From NCBI GenBank assembly GCA_021773655.1, contig JAJFJX010000154.1, positions 1-9,219 on the forward strand: a stretch of DNA of 9,219 bases. The letters run 5' to 3'. Under the pieces are notes generated by a model that ran no database searches, was not told the origin of the DNA, and worked only from the letters and a program-made list of their open reading frames with translations. Source of the stretch: Panacagrimonas sp. (lineage in GTDB: Bacteria; Pseudomonadota; Gammaproteobacteria; Nevskiales; Nevskiaceae). Of the stretch, positions 1 to 6,283 are shown one piece after another (the stretch's first letter is position 1; each line of letters starts with the position of its first letter). The position numbers and the translations under genes are program-made.

Positions 1-458
1 GTGGTGCCGACCGACACCGAGTCGAACACCACGTCAACCGCCACCTGCGACTGCTGCACGCCGGCCAGCATTTCCTGCTCACGCACCGGGATGCCGAGCT
101 TGGTGTAGGTCTCCAGCAGCTTGGGGTCCACATCGTCCAGCGTCTTGGGCCGATCCTTCATCGACTTCGGCGCCGAGTAGTAGCTGATCGCCTGGTAGTC
201 GACCTTGGGATAGCGCACATGCGCCCAGCCCGGCTCGGTCATCTTCAGCCAGCGGCGATAGGCCTTGAGACGGAACTCGAGCATCCAGTCGGGCTCGCGC
301 TTGATCTCGGAAATGGCGCACACCACGGACTCGGACAGGCCCGGTGGCAGGCCTTCGGACTCGATGTCGGTGACGAAGCCGGCGGCGTAGGCCTGTGCCG
401 CGCGACGAGTCACGATGTCCTGGACGCTTTCGGTGGAAACGGGGCTGGGGGCTGCCAT
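1..458 (-). CDS. sufB: Fe-S cluster assembly protein SufB (N-terminal part, cut by window edge)
   Basis: SufB is the core scaffold subunit of the SufBCD complex, which assembles iron-sulfur clusters in the cytoplasm and passes them to apo-proteins. I translated the minus strand from the ATG at 458-456 and read 152 codons without a stop to the edge; a full SufB is close to 480 residues, so about a third is present. The family is recognised by the conserved N-terminal stretch EPDWMLEFRLKAYRRW, followed by a WAHVRYPKVDYQAISYYS block, both typical of SufB and not of SufD. An AAGG lies 8 nt before the ATG. The gene follows the Rrf2-type regulator by 17 bp, the order seen in Xanthomonas-like suf operons, so sufC, sufD and sufS are expected beyond the left edge. 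The catalytic C-terminal half is not visible. Confidence 0.95.
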   Translation of the reverse strand, partial: MAAPSPVSTESVQDIVTRRAAQAYAAGFVTDIESEGLPPGLSESVVCAISEIKREPDWMLEFRLKAYRRWLKMTEPGWAHVRYPKVDYQAISYYSAPKSMKDRPKTLDDVDPKLLETYTKLGIPVREQEMLAGVQQSQVAVDVVFDSVSVGT

Positions 459-475
459 AAGGGTGGCCTTGTGGT

Positions 476-949
476 TTAGCCGCGCGCCGTGGGCGGCGGC
501 GAGAAACGGATGGGGATGTCGGGGTGGCGGGGCAGGGTGGCAGCGCGCAACGGCCGGCACATCTGTTCCAGGGTCACCGCCTCAAGGGCGCTGCGCATGG
601 CGTCGTTGATGATGCGCCAGTTGGCGCGCACGCCGCAGTGCGACTCGATGCCGCAACCTCCAAGGTGGATCGAGCACTGGGTCAGCGCGATCGGGCCTTC
701 CAGCGCAGATACGATGTCGGCGACCGTGATGCGCGCTGCCGTGCGCGCCAGCCGGTAGCCGCCATGGGCGCCGCGCGTCGATTCCACCAGCTTCGCCTTG
801 CCGAGCAGCTTGAGCAGCTTGGCCACGGTGGGCAGCGCCAGATGCGTGCGCGTCGCCAGTTCCTGGGCGGTCTGCAGACGCGAGGCGTCCAGCGCCAGCG
901 CGGTCATCAGCACGGTGCCGTAGTCGGTCAGTTTTCCAAGCTTGAACAT
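476..949 (-). CDS. Rrf2-family SUF system Fe-S regulator (IscR-like)
   Basis: This 157-aa protein is a winged-helix transcription factor of the Rrf2/IscR family and resembles the gammaproteobacterial SUF-operon regulator subgroup. The N-terminus (MFKLGKLTDYGTVLM) and the segment around residues 41-67, with recognition helix TVAKLLKLL and wing GAHGGYRLAR, are family hallmarks. Cys92, Cys99 and Cys105 form C-X6-C-X5-C, close to the C-X5-C-X5-C cluster ligands of E. coli IscR, so it probably binds a 2Fe-2S cluster and senses Fe-S status. The open frame continues upstream across the divergent promoter and the thioesterase, but the ATG at 949 matches the family start, so I use it. The upstream sequence has no clear Shine-Dalgarno. 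It lies 17 bp before sufB and very likely controls that operon and itself; the autoregulation is inferred from family behaviour. Confidence 0.92.
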   Translation of the reverse strand: MFKLGKLTDYGTVLMTALALDASRLQTAQELATRTHLALPTVAKLLKLLGKAKLVESTRGAHGGYRLARTAARITVADIVSALEGPIALTQCSIHLGGCGIESHCGVRANWRIINDAMRSALEAVTLEQMCRPLRAATLPRHPDIPIRFSPPPTARG

Positions 950-1093
950 GGGCGCGACAAACAAGACCAGATCGGTACGAATTGAGAGTGTAACGCCGAC
1001 CGGGCGGCATCGACAACGCCAGCTCGATACATCCGCCGGCCGTGCGGCCGCATCCGTGGCAAAGTTCGGATTCGCAATTGCATTGTATGACCC
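950..1093. other. divergent intergenic region between regulator and thioesterase
   Basis: This 144-bp spacer is the only place for the promoters of the two divergent units. It is noticeably AT-richer near both gene starts than in its centre. The middle (about 1030-1059) holds a GC-rich imperfect palindrome, GGCCG-TG-CGGCC, flanked on both sides by CATCCG, which could be an operator or chance in GC-rich DNA. Near the thioesterase start lies the palindrome GCAATTGC. No good Shine-Dalgarno precedes the thioesterase ATG at 1094. Confidence 0.5.
987..1016 (-). promoter_or_regulatory. candidate promoter for the regulator-sufB operon
   Basis: On the minus strand a TTGTCG box (1016-1011) is followed after 18 bp by TACACT (992-987). 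Each matches four of six positions of the sigma-70 consensus. The implied start of transcription, near 980, would leave a leader of about 30 nt before the regulator ATG at 949. I see no unambiguous IscR-type operator, although an autoregulator would be expected to bind here. The assignment is by eye only. Confidence 0.35.
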
Positions 1094-1546
1094 ATGAACC
1101 AGGCCCTGAAATGGGATATCGACGCGCCCTTCGTGCAGACCCGCACGGTGACCGACCAGCACCTCGACGATTTCGGCCACACCAATAACGTGATCTATCT
1201 GGGCTGGCTCGAACAGCTGGCCTGGGCGCACTCGGTGGAACTGGGCTTCGGCATGGCCGATTTCCAGCGCATCGGCATCGGCTGTGTGGCCCGGCGTCAC
1301 GAGCTGGACTACCTGGCGCCCACGTTTGTCGGTGAGCGCCTGCACCTTGCGACCTGGATCGCCGAAAACGACGGACGGGCGGACATGTGGCGCGCCTACC
1401 AGATCATCCGCGCGCAGGACGGCCGAGCGGTGCTCAGGGCGCGCACGCAGTGGATCTGCGTGGACCTGCGCACCGGCCGGCCGCGACGCCAGCCGCCGGA
1501 GTTCGTCACCGCCTATCGCGCGATGTCCGTAGTGTCGTCCGGATAG
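1094..1546 (+). CDS. hotdog-fold acyl-CoA thioesterase (4HBT family)
   Basis: The 150-aa product is a single hotdog-domain protein of the 4HBT/YbgC/FadM type, which hydrolyses acyl-CoA thioesters to free acid and CoA in the cytoplasm. The signature lies at residues 25-36: Asp25, Gly28, His29, Asn31, Asn32 and Tyr35 in DDFGHTNNVIYL, as in FadM-like enzymes. The length is normal for the family. The ATG at 1094 places this motif at the usual distance from the N-terminus; an earlier ATG at 1087 is out of frame. There is no convincing ribosome binding site. It diverges from the suf regulator and its last 34 bp overlap the 3' end of the convergent hydrolase. The acyl chain preference cannot be read from the sequence. 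The family call is secure; the exact substrate is unknown. Confidence 0.88.
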   Translation: MNQALKWDIDAPFVQTRTVTDQHLDDFGHTNNVIYLGWLEQLAWAHSVELGFGMADFQRIGIGCVARRHELDYLAPTFVGERLHLATWIAENDGRADMWRAYQIIRAQDGRAVLRARTQWICVDLRTGRPRRQPPEFVTAYRAMSVVSSG

Positions 1547-2061
1547 GCCAGGACCTCTTCGAGCAGGCGATCGAACAGCCGGCACAGGATCGGCAGCTGA
1601 TCGTTGAGCGTATGCCCGGAGCACAACATGTGCAGTTCGGCGCGATGGGTGCGGGCAAATGCGATGGCCCGTTCGGGCGGCACGATGTCATCGTTCCATC
1701 CATGCACCACCACACTGCGCGACGGCACCCCGGTGGGTTCCTCGTCCCAGCCGGGGAAATACAGTGCCGGCGCCATCAGGAACAGTGCGCTTGGGCGGAG
1801 CCACGCGCAGGCCATGGCCGACACATAGCCGCCCATGCTCGAACCGGCCAGCACAAGGGTCCCTGCGCGCGGCGCCAGATCAAGCAGTTGACGCACCCGC
1901 ACGTGCGGATCGGTGGTCCCCCTATAATCGGGGCTGAGCACCGTGAAGCCGCGAGCGCGCGCCACTTCGGCCAGGCGCGTGATCTTGATGCCCCAGGGTC
2001 CGCTTTCCTTTCCATGGGCAAAGCAGACCAGGTGTTCGGGCGCAGCGGCGGGCGGTTGCAC
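1513..2061 (-). CDS. small alpha/beta hydrolase
   Basis: This is a compact cytosolic alpha/beta-hydrolase of about 182 residues, with no lid domain, no signal peptide and no membrane segment. It has strand 1 with FAHGKESGPWG (oxyanion region), the nucleophile elbow GSSMGG (Ser75 with this start), an acid in HGWNDDIVP and the catalytic His in SGHTLND, so the triad looks complete. The substrate is unknown; relatives are simply annotated as alpha/beta hydrolases or esterases. The start is uncertain because no ATG is available. I choose the GTG at 2061 because GGAG sits 7 nt upstream and it avoids overlap with the divergent gene at 2087. In-frame alternatives are GTG 2097, GTG 2112 and TTG 2115. 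The stop lies inside the end of the thioesterase gene. Confidence 0.82.
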   Translation of the reverse strand: MQPPAAAPEHLVCFAHGKESGPWGIKITRLAEVARARGFTVLSPDYRGTTDPHVRVRQLLDLAPRAGTLVLAGSSMGGYVSAMACAWLRPSALFLMAPALYFPGWDEEPTGVPSRSVVVHGWNDDIVPPERAIAFARTHRAELHMLCSGHTLNDQLPILCRLFDRLLEEVLAYPDDTTDIAR

Positions 2062-2086
2062 GTACGGACTCCAGTGGAGATGCGCG

Positions 2087-2362
2087 ATGGTAGCCACACG
2101 CGACGACAGCACCAAGAAGGCCCGGCGTCGGGATCAACCGCTGGACGTCGACCTCAGCGTCAGCTTCCGATTCGGCGAGGCGCCGGAGGATCGCGTCACG
2201 GTGATCGATCAGCGACGGGTCCCGATGGCCGGCAGCGTGTTCGACAGCCGTGACGCCGTGATGCGCGGCTTCATCAAGCTGCTGATGAAAGCGGCGGTGA
2301 TGCAGCCCAAGGTGCTGGGCGAAGTCATGCCGCTGCTCAGACTCAAACGCGGGAAGCGATGA
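2087..2362 (+). CDS. hypothetical protein, 91 aa
   Basis: I do not recognise this protein. It starts at the ATG at 2087, with GGAGA 6 nt upstream, and ends in an ATGA overlap with the next gene, which together support real translation. The first 16 residues are highly charged (RDDSTKKARRRD). They are followed by two likely beta strands (DVDLSVSFRF and DRVTVIDQRRV), an amphipathic hydrophobic helix (about residues 60-80, FIKLLMKAAVM) and a basic tail LRLKRGKR. There are no transmembrane segments or cysteine motifs. It is the first gene of a plus-strand run leading into two membrane proteins, so a cytoplasmic partner role for them is possible but unproven. The frame stays open further upstream over the hydrolase, but that part is a shadow. 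Confidence 0.68.
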   Translation: MVATRDDSTKKARRRDQPLDVDLSVSFRFGEAPEDRVTVIDQRRVPMAGSVFDSRDAVMRGFIKLLMKAAVMQPKVLGEVMPLLRLKRGKR

Positions 2363-2658
2363 AATATCTGCTGATTGTCGACGCCGCACTGTTCGCGCTG
2401 ACCGCCACGCTGGCGATGGTGCTCGGCGTGGTTTGCCTGATGTATGTCTTTCACACCGGCCTGTCGAGTCGGGTGGGTGCGGAAATGCCCACCGTGATCA
2501 CCGCCACCCTGGCGTTTTCCGTGATCGCCGCCTGTGTCGGCGTCGCGTTCTGGAGCCTGTTGCGCGAACGGCCCTGGCGATGGTGGGCGCAGGGCGGGGG
2601 CGTGCTCGGACTCGGCCTGGGCTCGGCGTTTCTCTACACCCTGTTCACCTCCGGATGA
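2359..2658 (+). CDS. small membrane protein with three predicted helices, 99 aa
   Basis: The product is a hydrophobic inner-membrane protein of unknown function. Three membrane segments are visible: residues about 4-30 (MKYLLIVDAALFALTA onward), about 44-67 and about 78-95, with a basic tryptophan-rich loop RERPWRWW between the second and third that probably faces the cytoplasm. There is no cleavable signal peptide and no catalytic motif. The ATG overlaps the stop of the preceding gene (ATGA at 2359-2362) and its own stop overlaps the next start (ATGA at 2655-2658), so the three genes are probably translationally coupled. That suggests the proteins are made in fixed ratio and may act together. 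No known family was recognised. Confidence 0.78.
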   Translation: MKYLLIVDAALFALTATLAMVLGVVCLMYVFHTGLSSRVGAEMPTVITATLAFSVIAACVGVAFWSLLRERPWRWWAQGGGVLGLGLGSAFLYTLFTSG

Positions 2659-4094
2659 TCATGCCTGCCCGTTCCTTGTTGCTACCGCGTCAATGGCAGT
2701 GGTGGGGGCTGGTGCCCACACTGACCGGCCTGTTCGCATTGAGCCTGGTCGATGGCCTGATCAGCGCACTGTTTGCCGGGGTGCCCGGGCTGCTGTGGCT
2801 GGGGTCCGGCCTGGCAATGCTGCTGCTGCCCGGCGATCCGCGGGTCACTGCCTACATGGCCCTGGCTTCGTTGCTCGGAGCCCTGGCTGCCCTGCCGGTG
2901 CTGCTGCTCGACGGGTTTGGCGATGCTCTGCTGTTCGTGATCGGGATGCTCGCCAGTTTCATCGTCGTGGGTCGCATCAGCCTTGCCCAGCGCCTGTCGC
3001 CGGTCGAGACCCCGGAGCCCGAAGACAACCTGCGCATGCAGCTCAAGGTGGGCTTCGACGAAGGCACCCTTGGATATTTCCTGATCTCGGCGCGCGTTCC
3101 CAGTGGCGATGCTGCCGAGCGAATGTGCGATCAGGCGGCGCAGCTCGGTGAGGTGATGGAGCAGCGTGGCTGGATCTCCGACCCGGCCTCTTTCCATGCC
3201 CGGCCCGACGCCCCGCAGGACATCAAGGCGCACAACGCACGCACTTACGGCATCGACTACGAACAGGTCGGTTTCGAAAGCGGTTTCGTTCCCGACCCGG
3301 CGCTTCCGGGGGCGAGCCAGTGGACCTCGCACGATGCCAATCGGCGCACCGCCGCCTGGATGCTGCGCCACCCGGGCCCCTCGCGACCGTGGCTGATCTG
3401 CCTGCACGGCTATCGCATGGGCATGCCGTGGCTGGACTTCCGCCTGTTCCAGCCTGCGGCCCTGCACCGGCGTCTGGGACTGAACGTGCTGATGCCGGTG
3501 CTGCCGCTGCATGGGCCTCGACGCATCGGCCGGCGTTCCGGCGATCACTACCTCGACGGCGATCTGCTCGACCTGCTGTTCGCGCAGTCGCAGGCACTGT
3601 GGGACCTGCGCCGATGGCTGGCCTGGCTGCGCGAAAACGAGGACCGTCCGCAGATCGGCCTCTACGGCGTCAGCCTGGGCGGCTACAACACCGGCCTGCT
3701 CACGGGTTACGAAAGCGGCATCGATTTTGCCGTGGCCAACATCCCGGTGATGGACTACGCCGGCACGCTGTGGGGCGTGATCCCGCCGCCGCACCGCCGC
3801 TACTTCGAGGCGCGGGGCCTGACCCAGGAGCGCTATCGCGAGCTGCTCACGCCGGTGTCGCCGCTGGCGCTGCCGACGCGACTTCCGCGTGAGCGGCGCT
3901 ACGTGGTGGCGGCCACCGCCGACCGCATCGTGCCGGTGGCCCAGCCGCTGCTGCTGGCACAGCACTGGCAGACCGAGTGCCGGTGGTACCAGGGTTCGCA
4001 CATGAGCATCGGCTACGAGCGCGCACCCGGCGTGGCGCTGGAGGATGCGCTCAGGGCGGCGGACTGGGATCGCGATCCACAACTGATCGGTTGA
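2655..4094 (+). CDS. membrane-anchored alpha/beta hydrolase
   Basis: This 479-aa protein combines an N-terminal membrane domain with a C-terminal alpha/beta-hydrolase domain. Residues about 18-105 hold roughly four hydrophobic helices; after a linker (about 106-180) the hydrolase runs from about 230 to the end. Visible catalytic elements are the strand and oxyanion region LICLHGYRMG, the nucleophile elbow YGVSLGGY with Ser340, Asp423 in ATADRIVP and His449 in QGSHMS. The triad appears intact. Such enzymes are esterases, lipases, thioesterases or peptidases; the substrate cannot be read. ATG 2655 overlaps the upstream stop (ATGA); ATG 2661 is the alternative. The position just ahead of a fatty-acid ketosynthase makes a lipid or acyl substrate plausible, as inference only. 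The long antisense frame across it looks like a GC-rich shadow. Confidence 0.88.
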   Translation: MIMPARSLLLPRQWQWWGLVPTLTGLFALSLVDGLISALFAGVPGLLWLGSGLAMLLLPGDPRVTAYMALASLLGALAALPVLLLDGFGDALLFVIGMLASFIVVGRISLAQRLSPVETPEPEDNLRMQLKVGFDEGTLGYFLISARVPSGDAAERMCDQAAQLGEVMEQRGWISDPASFHARPDAPQDIKAHNARTYGIDYEQVGFESGFVPDPALPGASQWTSHDANRRTAAWMLRHPGPSRPWLICLHGYRMGMPWLDFRLFQPAALHRRLGLNVLMPVLPLHGPRRIGRRSGDHYLDGDLLDLLFAQSQALWDLRRWLAWLRENEDRPQIGLYGVSLGGYNTGLLTGYESGIDFAVANIPVMDYAGTLWGVIPPPHRRYFEARGLTQERYRELLTPVSPLALPTRLPRERRYVVAATADRIVPVAQPLLLAQHWQTECRWYQGSHMSIGYERAPGVALEDALRAADWDRDPQLIG

Positions 4095-4118
4095 TCCCGC
4101 CTGCCGGCGCCCTACAAA
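4091..4118 (+). promoter_or_regulatory. candidate promoter for the ketosynthase gene
   Basis: A TTGATC box (4091-4096), overlapping the hydrolase stop codon, is followed after 16 bp by TACAAA (4113-4118). Both match four of six sigma-70 consensus positions. Transcription would begin near 4125, about 20 nt before the ATG at 4146. It would allow the ketosynthase and NUDIX genes to be expressed apart from the upstream membrane genes. The call is by eye. Confidence 0.33.
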
Positions 4119-4145
4119 TCTGCCCTGCTTTCCGGAATCTTCGAG

Positions 4146-5264
4146 ATGAACGTCTGCATCAGCGGCACCGGCCTGTATACGCCGCCCGAATCGATTTCCA
4201 ACGACGAGCTGGTGGCCTGCTACAACGCCTATGTCGAGCGCTACAACGCCGAGCACGCGAAGGCCATCGCCGAGGGCAGCCTGACAGCGCTGGCGTCGTC
4301 GTCGTCGGAGTTCATCGTCAGGGCCTCGGGCATCCAGTCGCGTCACGTGGTCAACAAGTCCGGCGTGCTCGACGTCGCACGCATGCGCCCACGGCTGGAG
4401 ACCCGGCGCGATGACCAGCCCTCGATTCTGGCCGAGATCGGCATCGCCGCTGCGCATCAGGCCCTGGAACGGGCAGGTCGCAATGTTGCCGACGTCGACT
4501 GCGTGCTGGTGGCCTGTTCCAACATGCAGCGGCCGTATCCGGCAATGGCAGTGGAGATCCAGCACTTTCTGGGCACCGGCGGTTATGGCTACGACATCAA
4601 CGTGGCGTGCGCCTCGGCGGCCTTCGGCGTGCAGGCGGCGGTCGATGCCGTGCGCAACGGCAGCAGCCGCTGTGCGCTGGTGATCAGTCCGGAGATCTGT
4701 TCCGGGCATCTCAACTTCCGCAACCGGGACTGCCACTTCATCTTCGGCGACGCCGCCACCGCGATCGTCGTCGAACCGGCCGAAACGGCGCTCTCGCAGC
4801 GCCCCTTCGAAGTGCTGGGTACGCGCCTGCAAACGCAGTTCTCCAGCAACATCCGCAACAACTTCGGCTTCCTGAACAGCGCCGAGGACCCGCCGCGGGC
4901 CTGGGATGACGTGCTGTTTCACCAGGAAGGCCGCAAGGTGTTCAAGGAAGTGGTGCCGATGGTGGCCGAGCTGATCCAGTCCCACCTCGCCGACCTCGGC
5001 ATCGACCCTCAGGCGGTGCGCCGCTTCTGGCTGCACCAGGCCAACCTGGGCATGAACCAGCTGATTTCCCGCCGCGTGCTGGGACGCGAACCCTCCGCTG
5101 ACGAGGCGCCGGTGATTCTCGACCAGTACGCCAACACCAGTTCGGCGGGCTCGGTGATCGCCTTCCACAAGCACCAGGACGATCTGGTGCCCGGCGATGT
5201 CGGGGTGCTGTGTGCTTTCGGCGCCGGCTACTCGGCCGGCAGCGTGGTGCTGCGGCGGCGCTGA
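4146..5264 (+). CDS. beta-ketoacyl-ACP synthase III, FabH2 / PA3286-like (beta-ketodecanoyl-ACP synthase type)
   Basis: This 372-aa thiolase-fold enzyme condenses an acyl-CoA with malonyl-ACP to start or re-prime fatty acid synthesis in the cytoplasm. The catalytic triad is Cys155 in NVACASAAFG, His297 in FWLHQANLGMN and Asn330 in QYANTSSAGS. The C-terminal FGAGYSAGSVVLR is also typical of FabH. It is longer than classical FabH (about 320 aa) and carries an insertion at residues 25-60 (NAYVERYNAEHAKAIAEG) plus SPEICSGHLNFRNRD. From memory these match Pseudomonas aeruginosa PA3286, which uses octanoyl-CoA and shunts beta-oxidation intermediates into synthesis. The same substrate is likely but inferred. 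It sits 51 bp after the membrane hydrolase and 19 bp before a CoA-cleaving NUDIX enzyme. The Shine-Dalgarno is weak. Confidence 0.93.
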   Translation: MNVCISGTGLYTPPESISNDELVACYNAYVERYNAEHAKAIAEGSLTALASSSSEFIVRASGIQSRHVVNKSGVLDVARMRPRLETRRDDQPSILAEIGIAAAHQALERAGRNVADVDCVLVACSNMQRPYPAMAVEIQHFLGTGGYGYDINVACASAAFGVQAAVDAVRNGSSRCALVISPEICSGHLNFRNRDCHFIFGDAATAIVVEPAETALSQRPFEVLGTRLQTQFSSNIRNNFGFLNSAEDPPRAWDDVLFHQEGRKVFKEVVPMVAELIQSHLADLGIDPQAVRRFWLHQANLGMNQLISRRVLGREPSADEAPVILDQYANTSSAGSVIAFHKHQDDLVPGDVGVLCAFGAGYSAGSVVLRRR

Positions 5265-5283
5265 ACATTCGAACGACTCCTGC

Positions 5284-5937
5284 ATGCTGGATCGCCCTGC
5301 TCACCGAAACGCCGTCGACATCGAGGCACGTCTGCGTGCCGTCCTGCGCGGCACGCACGAACACGCACCGCGCTCGCTGGCCCGTCTGGACCTGCCGCCG
5401 GGTGCTGATCGCTGGCTGAGCCCGACCTTTCTCAAGGCACTGCGTCCGGCCGCAGTGCTGGCGCCGGTGGTGTGCCGTCCCGCAGGCCATTCGGTGCTGC
5501 TGACCCGGCGCTCCGATGCGCTGGCCTCGCATGGCGGGCAGGTCAGCTTTCCGGGCGGGCGGCGCGACCCCTCCGATGCCAGCGCTGCCGGCAATGCGCT
5601 GCGCGAGGCGCAAGAGGAGATCGGGCTGGATCCGGCGCGGGTGGAGGTCATCGGCTATCTCGATGACTTCCCGACCATCAGCCGCTATCGCGTCACGCCG
5701 GTCGTCGGGCTGATCGAGGCGCCGTTCGAGCCGGTGATCCAGGCCTCCGAAGTGGCCGAGGCATTCGAGGTGCCGCTGTCCTGCGTGCTCGATCCGCGCG
5801 CCTACCGGCGCCGCAGCCTGACCCGCGAGGGCCTGGCGATTCCGTTCTTCGAGCTGGACTGGGCCCCGCAGCGTGTCTGGGGCGCCACGGCCGGCATGCT
5901 CCACGAGCTGTGCCGGCGTTATCACGAACAAGCGTAG
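5284..5937 (+). CDS. NUDIX CoA pyrophosphatase, NudL/YeaB family
   Basis: The 217-aa protein is a NUDIX hydrolase of the CoA-diphosphatase group, cutting CoA or acyl-CoA into 3',5'-ADP and (acyl-)phosphopantetheine with Mg2+ or Mn2+. The group-specific motif LLTRRSDALASHGGQVSFPGG lies just before the Nudix box (about residues 91-115), whose key residues are the GG pair, Arg-Glu in LREAQEEIGL and the EE metal ligands; an Asp stands where the classical box has its first Glu, as is usual in this family. VTPVVGLIEAPFEP follows, as in NudL. The ATG at 5284 gives a length normal for the family; the frame is open further back but lacks a better start. It follows the ketosynthase by 19 bp and is probably cotranscribed, consistent with control of CoA or acyl-CoA levels. 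Confidence 0.92.
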   Translation: MLDRPAHRNAVDIEARLRAVLRGTHEHAPRSLARLDLPPGADRWLSPTFLKALRPAAVLAPVVCRPAGHSVLLTRRSDALASHGGQVSFPGGRRDPSDASAAGNALREAQEEIGLDPARVEVIGYLDDFPTISRYRVTPVVGLIEAPFEPVIQASEVAEAFEVPLSCVLDPRAYRRRSLTREGLAIPFFELDWAPQRVWGATAGMLHELCRRYHEQA

Positions 5938-6077
5938 CCCGCATTTCTCACCTGGGGTCGAGCGACGGGCCGGATCGAAACCGACCAGGGTTCCATTGGT
6001 CGAGTAAAGCCCAATACGCCTGCGACACCTCGCCGCATGGCATCGCAGACAGGCCAGCGCAGATCAGCCTTCAATCT

Positions 6078-6113
6078 GTCCGGCACTCCGTTCATCCTGC
6101 AAAAGCGCCGGAC
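6078..6113. repeat. perfect 7-bp inverted repeat
   Basis: GTCCGGC at 6078-6084 is the exact reverse complement of GCCGGAC at 6107-6113, separated by 22 nt. The right arm runs directly into the CGCAAAG direct repeat. No T-run follows on either strand, so a terminator is unlikely; it may be part of a dispersed intergenic element or the edge of an old insertion. Confidence 0.5.
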
Positions 6114-6132
6114 GCAAAGAACGCAAAGGACG
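6112..6132. repeat. 9-bp direct repeat ACGCAAAG[A/G]
   Basis: ACGCAAAGA (6112-6120) is followed at once by ACGCAAAGG (6121-6129) and a partial third copy ACG (6130-6132). Runs of this CGCAAAG motif occur as dispersed intergenic repeats in several GC-rich proteobacteria, from general memory. The copy here is short, and whether it belongs to such a family needs a whole-genome count. Confidence 0.5.
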
Positions 6133-6283
6133 TGATGAAAAGCAACGTGGACCGCGTTCACGATACGGTTCTCCATATCCCGTAGCTGGTGAGGGGTGCC
6201 GTCCGTAAAGGCCCTCGGTGCCCTTTCCGTACGCTGTGCGCCATTGCGTTGAAATGCAGTTTTCCAGGCTCATCGACCATCCA

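Larger units (their letters stand above)
5938..6283. other. intergenic region without a convincing gene
   Basis: This stretch of about 350 bp is lower in GC than its surroundings and carries no protein I can recognise. It holds a 6-bp stem CGACCA/TGGTCG with a 9-nt loop near 5981-6001, the 7-bp inverted repeat and CGCAAAG repeat listed separately, and an imperfect duplication of GGTGCC plus CCGTA at 6195-6207 and 6217-6231. A 16-codon frame at 6134-6184, preceded by AAGGA, is too short to call. None of the stems is followed by a T-run, so no intrinsic terminator was found. It occupies the place where the N-terminal half of mazG would be expected, but none of its frames reads as that domain. 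Confidence 0.6.

Noticed and set aside
950..1624. N-terminal extension of the Rrf2 regulator frame to 1624
   Set aside because: The extension crosses the divergent promoter and the thioesterase gene. The family N-terminus begins at the ATG at 949.
1387..2253. 288-codon plus-strand frame opposite the small hydrolase
   Set aside because: It is antisense to a hydrolase with a complete catalytic triad, overlaps two other genes and shows no protein family features.
4298..4310. TCG trinucleotide run in the ketosynthase gene
   Set aside because: It encodes a short serine stretch that the PA3286-like subfamily appears to share, so it is ordinary coding sequence.
2682..5285. 867-codon open frame on the minus strand opposite the membrane hydrolase and ketosynthase
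   Set aside because: Its translation is rich in His, Arg, Gln and Val with no recognisable domain, and it lies antisense to two clear enzymes. It is a typical GC-rich mirror frame.
6134..6184. 16-codon frame with AAGGA four nt upstream, in the gap before the MazG-like gene
   Set aside because: It is too short to judge, has no regulatory codon run typical of a leader peptide, and is followed by no attenuator hairpin with a T-run.
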